Positions 63,312 through 64,000 of a stretch of DNA of 64,000 bases are shown one piece after another; positions within the stretch are counted from its first letter, which is position 1; each line of letters opens with the position of its first letter. The notes under the pieces are model-generated. The model saw only the letters and a list, made by a program, of their open reading frames with translations. It did not search any database and was not told where the DNA came from. Source of the stretch: Deroplatys truncata (lineage: Eukaryota > Arthropoda > Insecta > Mantodea > Mantidae); NCBI GenBank assembly GCA_030765065.1, contig CM060988.1, forward strand, positions 200,382,565 through 200,446,564, given 5' to 3'. The translations under genes and the position numbers were made by a program.

Positions 63312-64000
63312 AGAGCTGATCAATAAAGACTGAGACTGATTTCTTTTCACAGATATTTATTACTCCATTTCAATGTTGTCCCAATGTTTCAAAGTATTCC
63401 CCTCCTATTTGAATGCACTTTTTATAGCGTCTCTGCCAGTCCTCGAACACATGGTGCAGGCCATTCTTTGAGAATCGCCTCACTTTTCTTCAGCACTGCT
63501 TCACTGCTCTCAAATCGAATGCCCCGGAGCTTTGCCTTTAATGATGGGAATAAAAAGAAATCACAGGTGGCAAGATCTGGGCTATAAGGCGGATGCGCAC
63601 ACAGGTAATGTTGAATTTAGTCAAAAATGCCTAGACTTGACTGGCGACGTGAGGCCGCGCGTTGTCGTTATGAAGTTGCCACTCATTCCGATGAAGTTCT
63701 GGACGTTTCCTTGCAATGTGCTTCCTCAGTGTAGCCAATACTGACCTGTAGTACACTGCTGTATCAGTAGAGTGAGGGGGAACAACAATCTCAGCAGCTG
63801 TGTTGATGTTGACTTCAGTCATAGCAGAAGCCGAAACATCAGGCCCACCTTGCTTAGCACAGAGGACTCGCCCTTCTTTGAAGTCCTTGAACCACCTAAA
63901 CACCGTTGCACGAGGTAGTGCATCTTCACCGTATGCTTGCTTCAGCTTTTCCAAAGTTTCAGAGGCTGTATGATTTAAACAAAAACAAAATTTTATTGCG
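63312..64000 (-). pseudogene. Mariner element with in-frame internal deletion, cut by window edge
   Basis: A 107-codon open frame (63954-63631) reads KLKQAYGEDALPRATVFRWF, KDFKEGRV, TEVNINTAAEIV, then directly VPPHSTDTAVYYRSVLATLR and LHNDNARPHVASQV. Thus the N-terminal helix-turn-helix is fused to the region of the second catalytic Asp, with the domain carrying the first Asp removed without breaking the frame. Further C-terminal sequence (FEDWQRRYKKCIQIGGEYFE) is in other frames. The left end is near gagctgatcaataaagac (63312). Confidence 0.85.

Overview
This is a eukaryotic, A+T-rich, repeat-packed stretch, almost certainly from an insect genome. The evidence is split genes with GT-AG introns of up to about 9 kb, insect-type Tc1/mariner, pogo, Harbinger and Penelope-like elements, and tRNA-headed SINEs. 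The repeat load and intron size suggest a large-genome lineage such as a cockroach, termite or orthopteroid, but the species cannot be named from the sequence.

Two host genes are visible, both on the minus strand and both partial. (1) STT3A, a catalytic subunit of the oligosaccharyltransferase, has its first six coding exons at 20619 down to 7539 (273 codons). The rest of the gene must lie beyond position 1. (2) The 3' end of a Gln/Pro/Gly-rich gene, most likely Mediator subunit MED12 (kohtalo), has four coding exons between 48284 and 33269, a stop codon and a poly(A) signal. Its 5' exons must lie beyond 64000. No other cellular gene, tRNA gene or rRNA was found.

The rest is introns and intergenic DNA built from layered transposable elements. 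Region by region: 0-7.5 kb has mariner relics, a Penelope-like (PLE) fragment with GIY-YIG, a pogo/Tigger relic, SINEs and a LINE reverse transcriptase relic. 7.5-20.6 kb is STT3A, whose introns hold a 14-copy ~119-bp tandem array, an LTR-like insertion, full-length copies of an unnamed ~0.85-kb repeat (called R1 here), a DDE-type relic and two copies of a GGCTGGTTCACAA-ended DNA element. 20.6-33 kb is intergenic, with R1 clusters, an RNase H-bearing LINE and DDE elements. 33-48.3 kb is the MED12-like gene, with a Harbinger relic stacked with SINEs and a second DNA transposon, a mariner copy, a DDE element with intact ends, an R1 cluster and a C-rich minisatellite. 48.3-64 kb holds LINE pieces, two head-to-head inverted PLE structures, several mariners, a MITE and a second copy of the TACCCCCGCCGC-ended element.

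The most unusual signals are: (a) the R1 family, which repeatedly inserts into A-tracts of its own older copies, twice at the same internal tract; (b) inverted, head-to-head PLE pairs with hammerhead-like CTGANGA...GAAA motifs; (c) two different internal-deletion derivatives of one DNA transposon, one of them splitting a SINE so cleanly that its ends can be read; (d) a tRNA-derived SINE enclosed in its own terminal inverted repeats. The two host genes encode unrelated functions, ER N-glycosylation and nuclear transcription control, and nothing suggests that they are functionally coupled.
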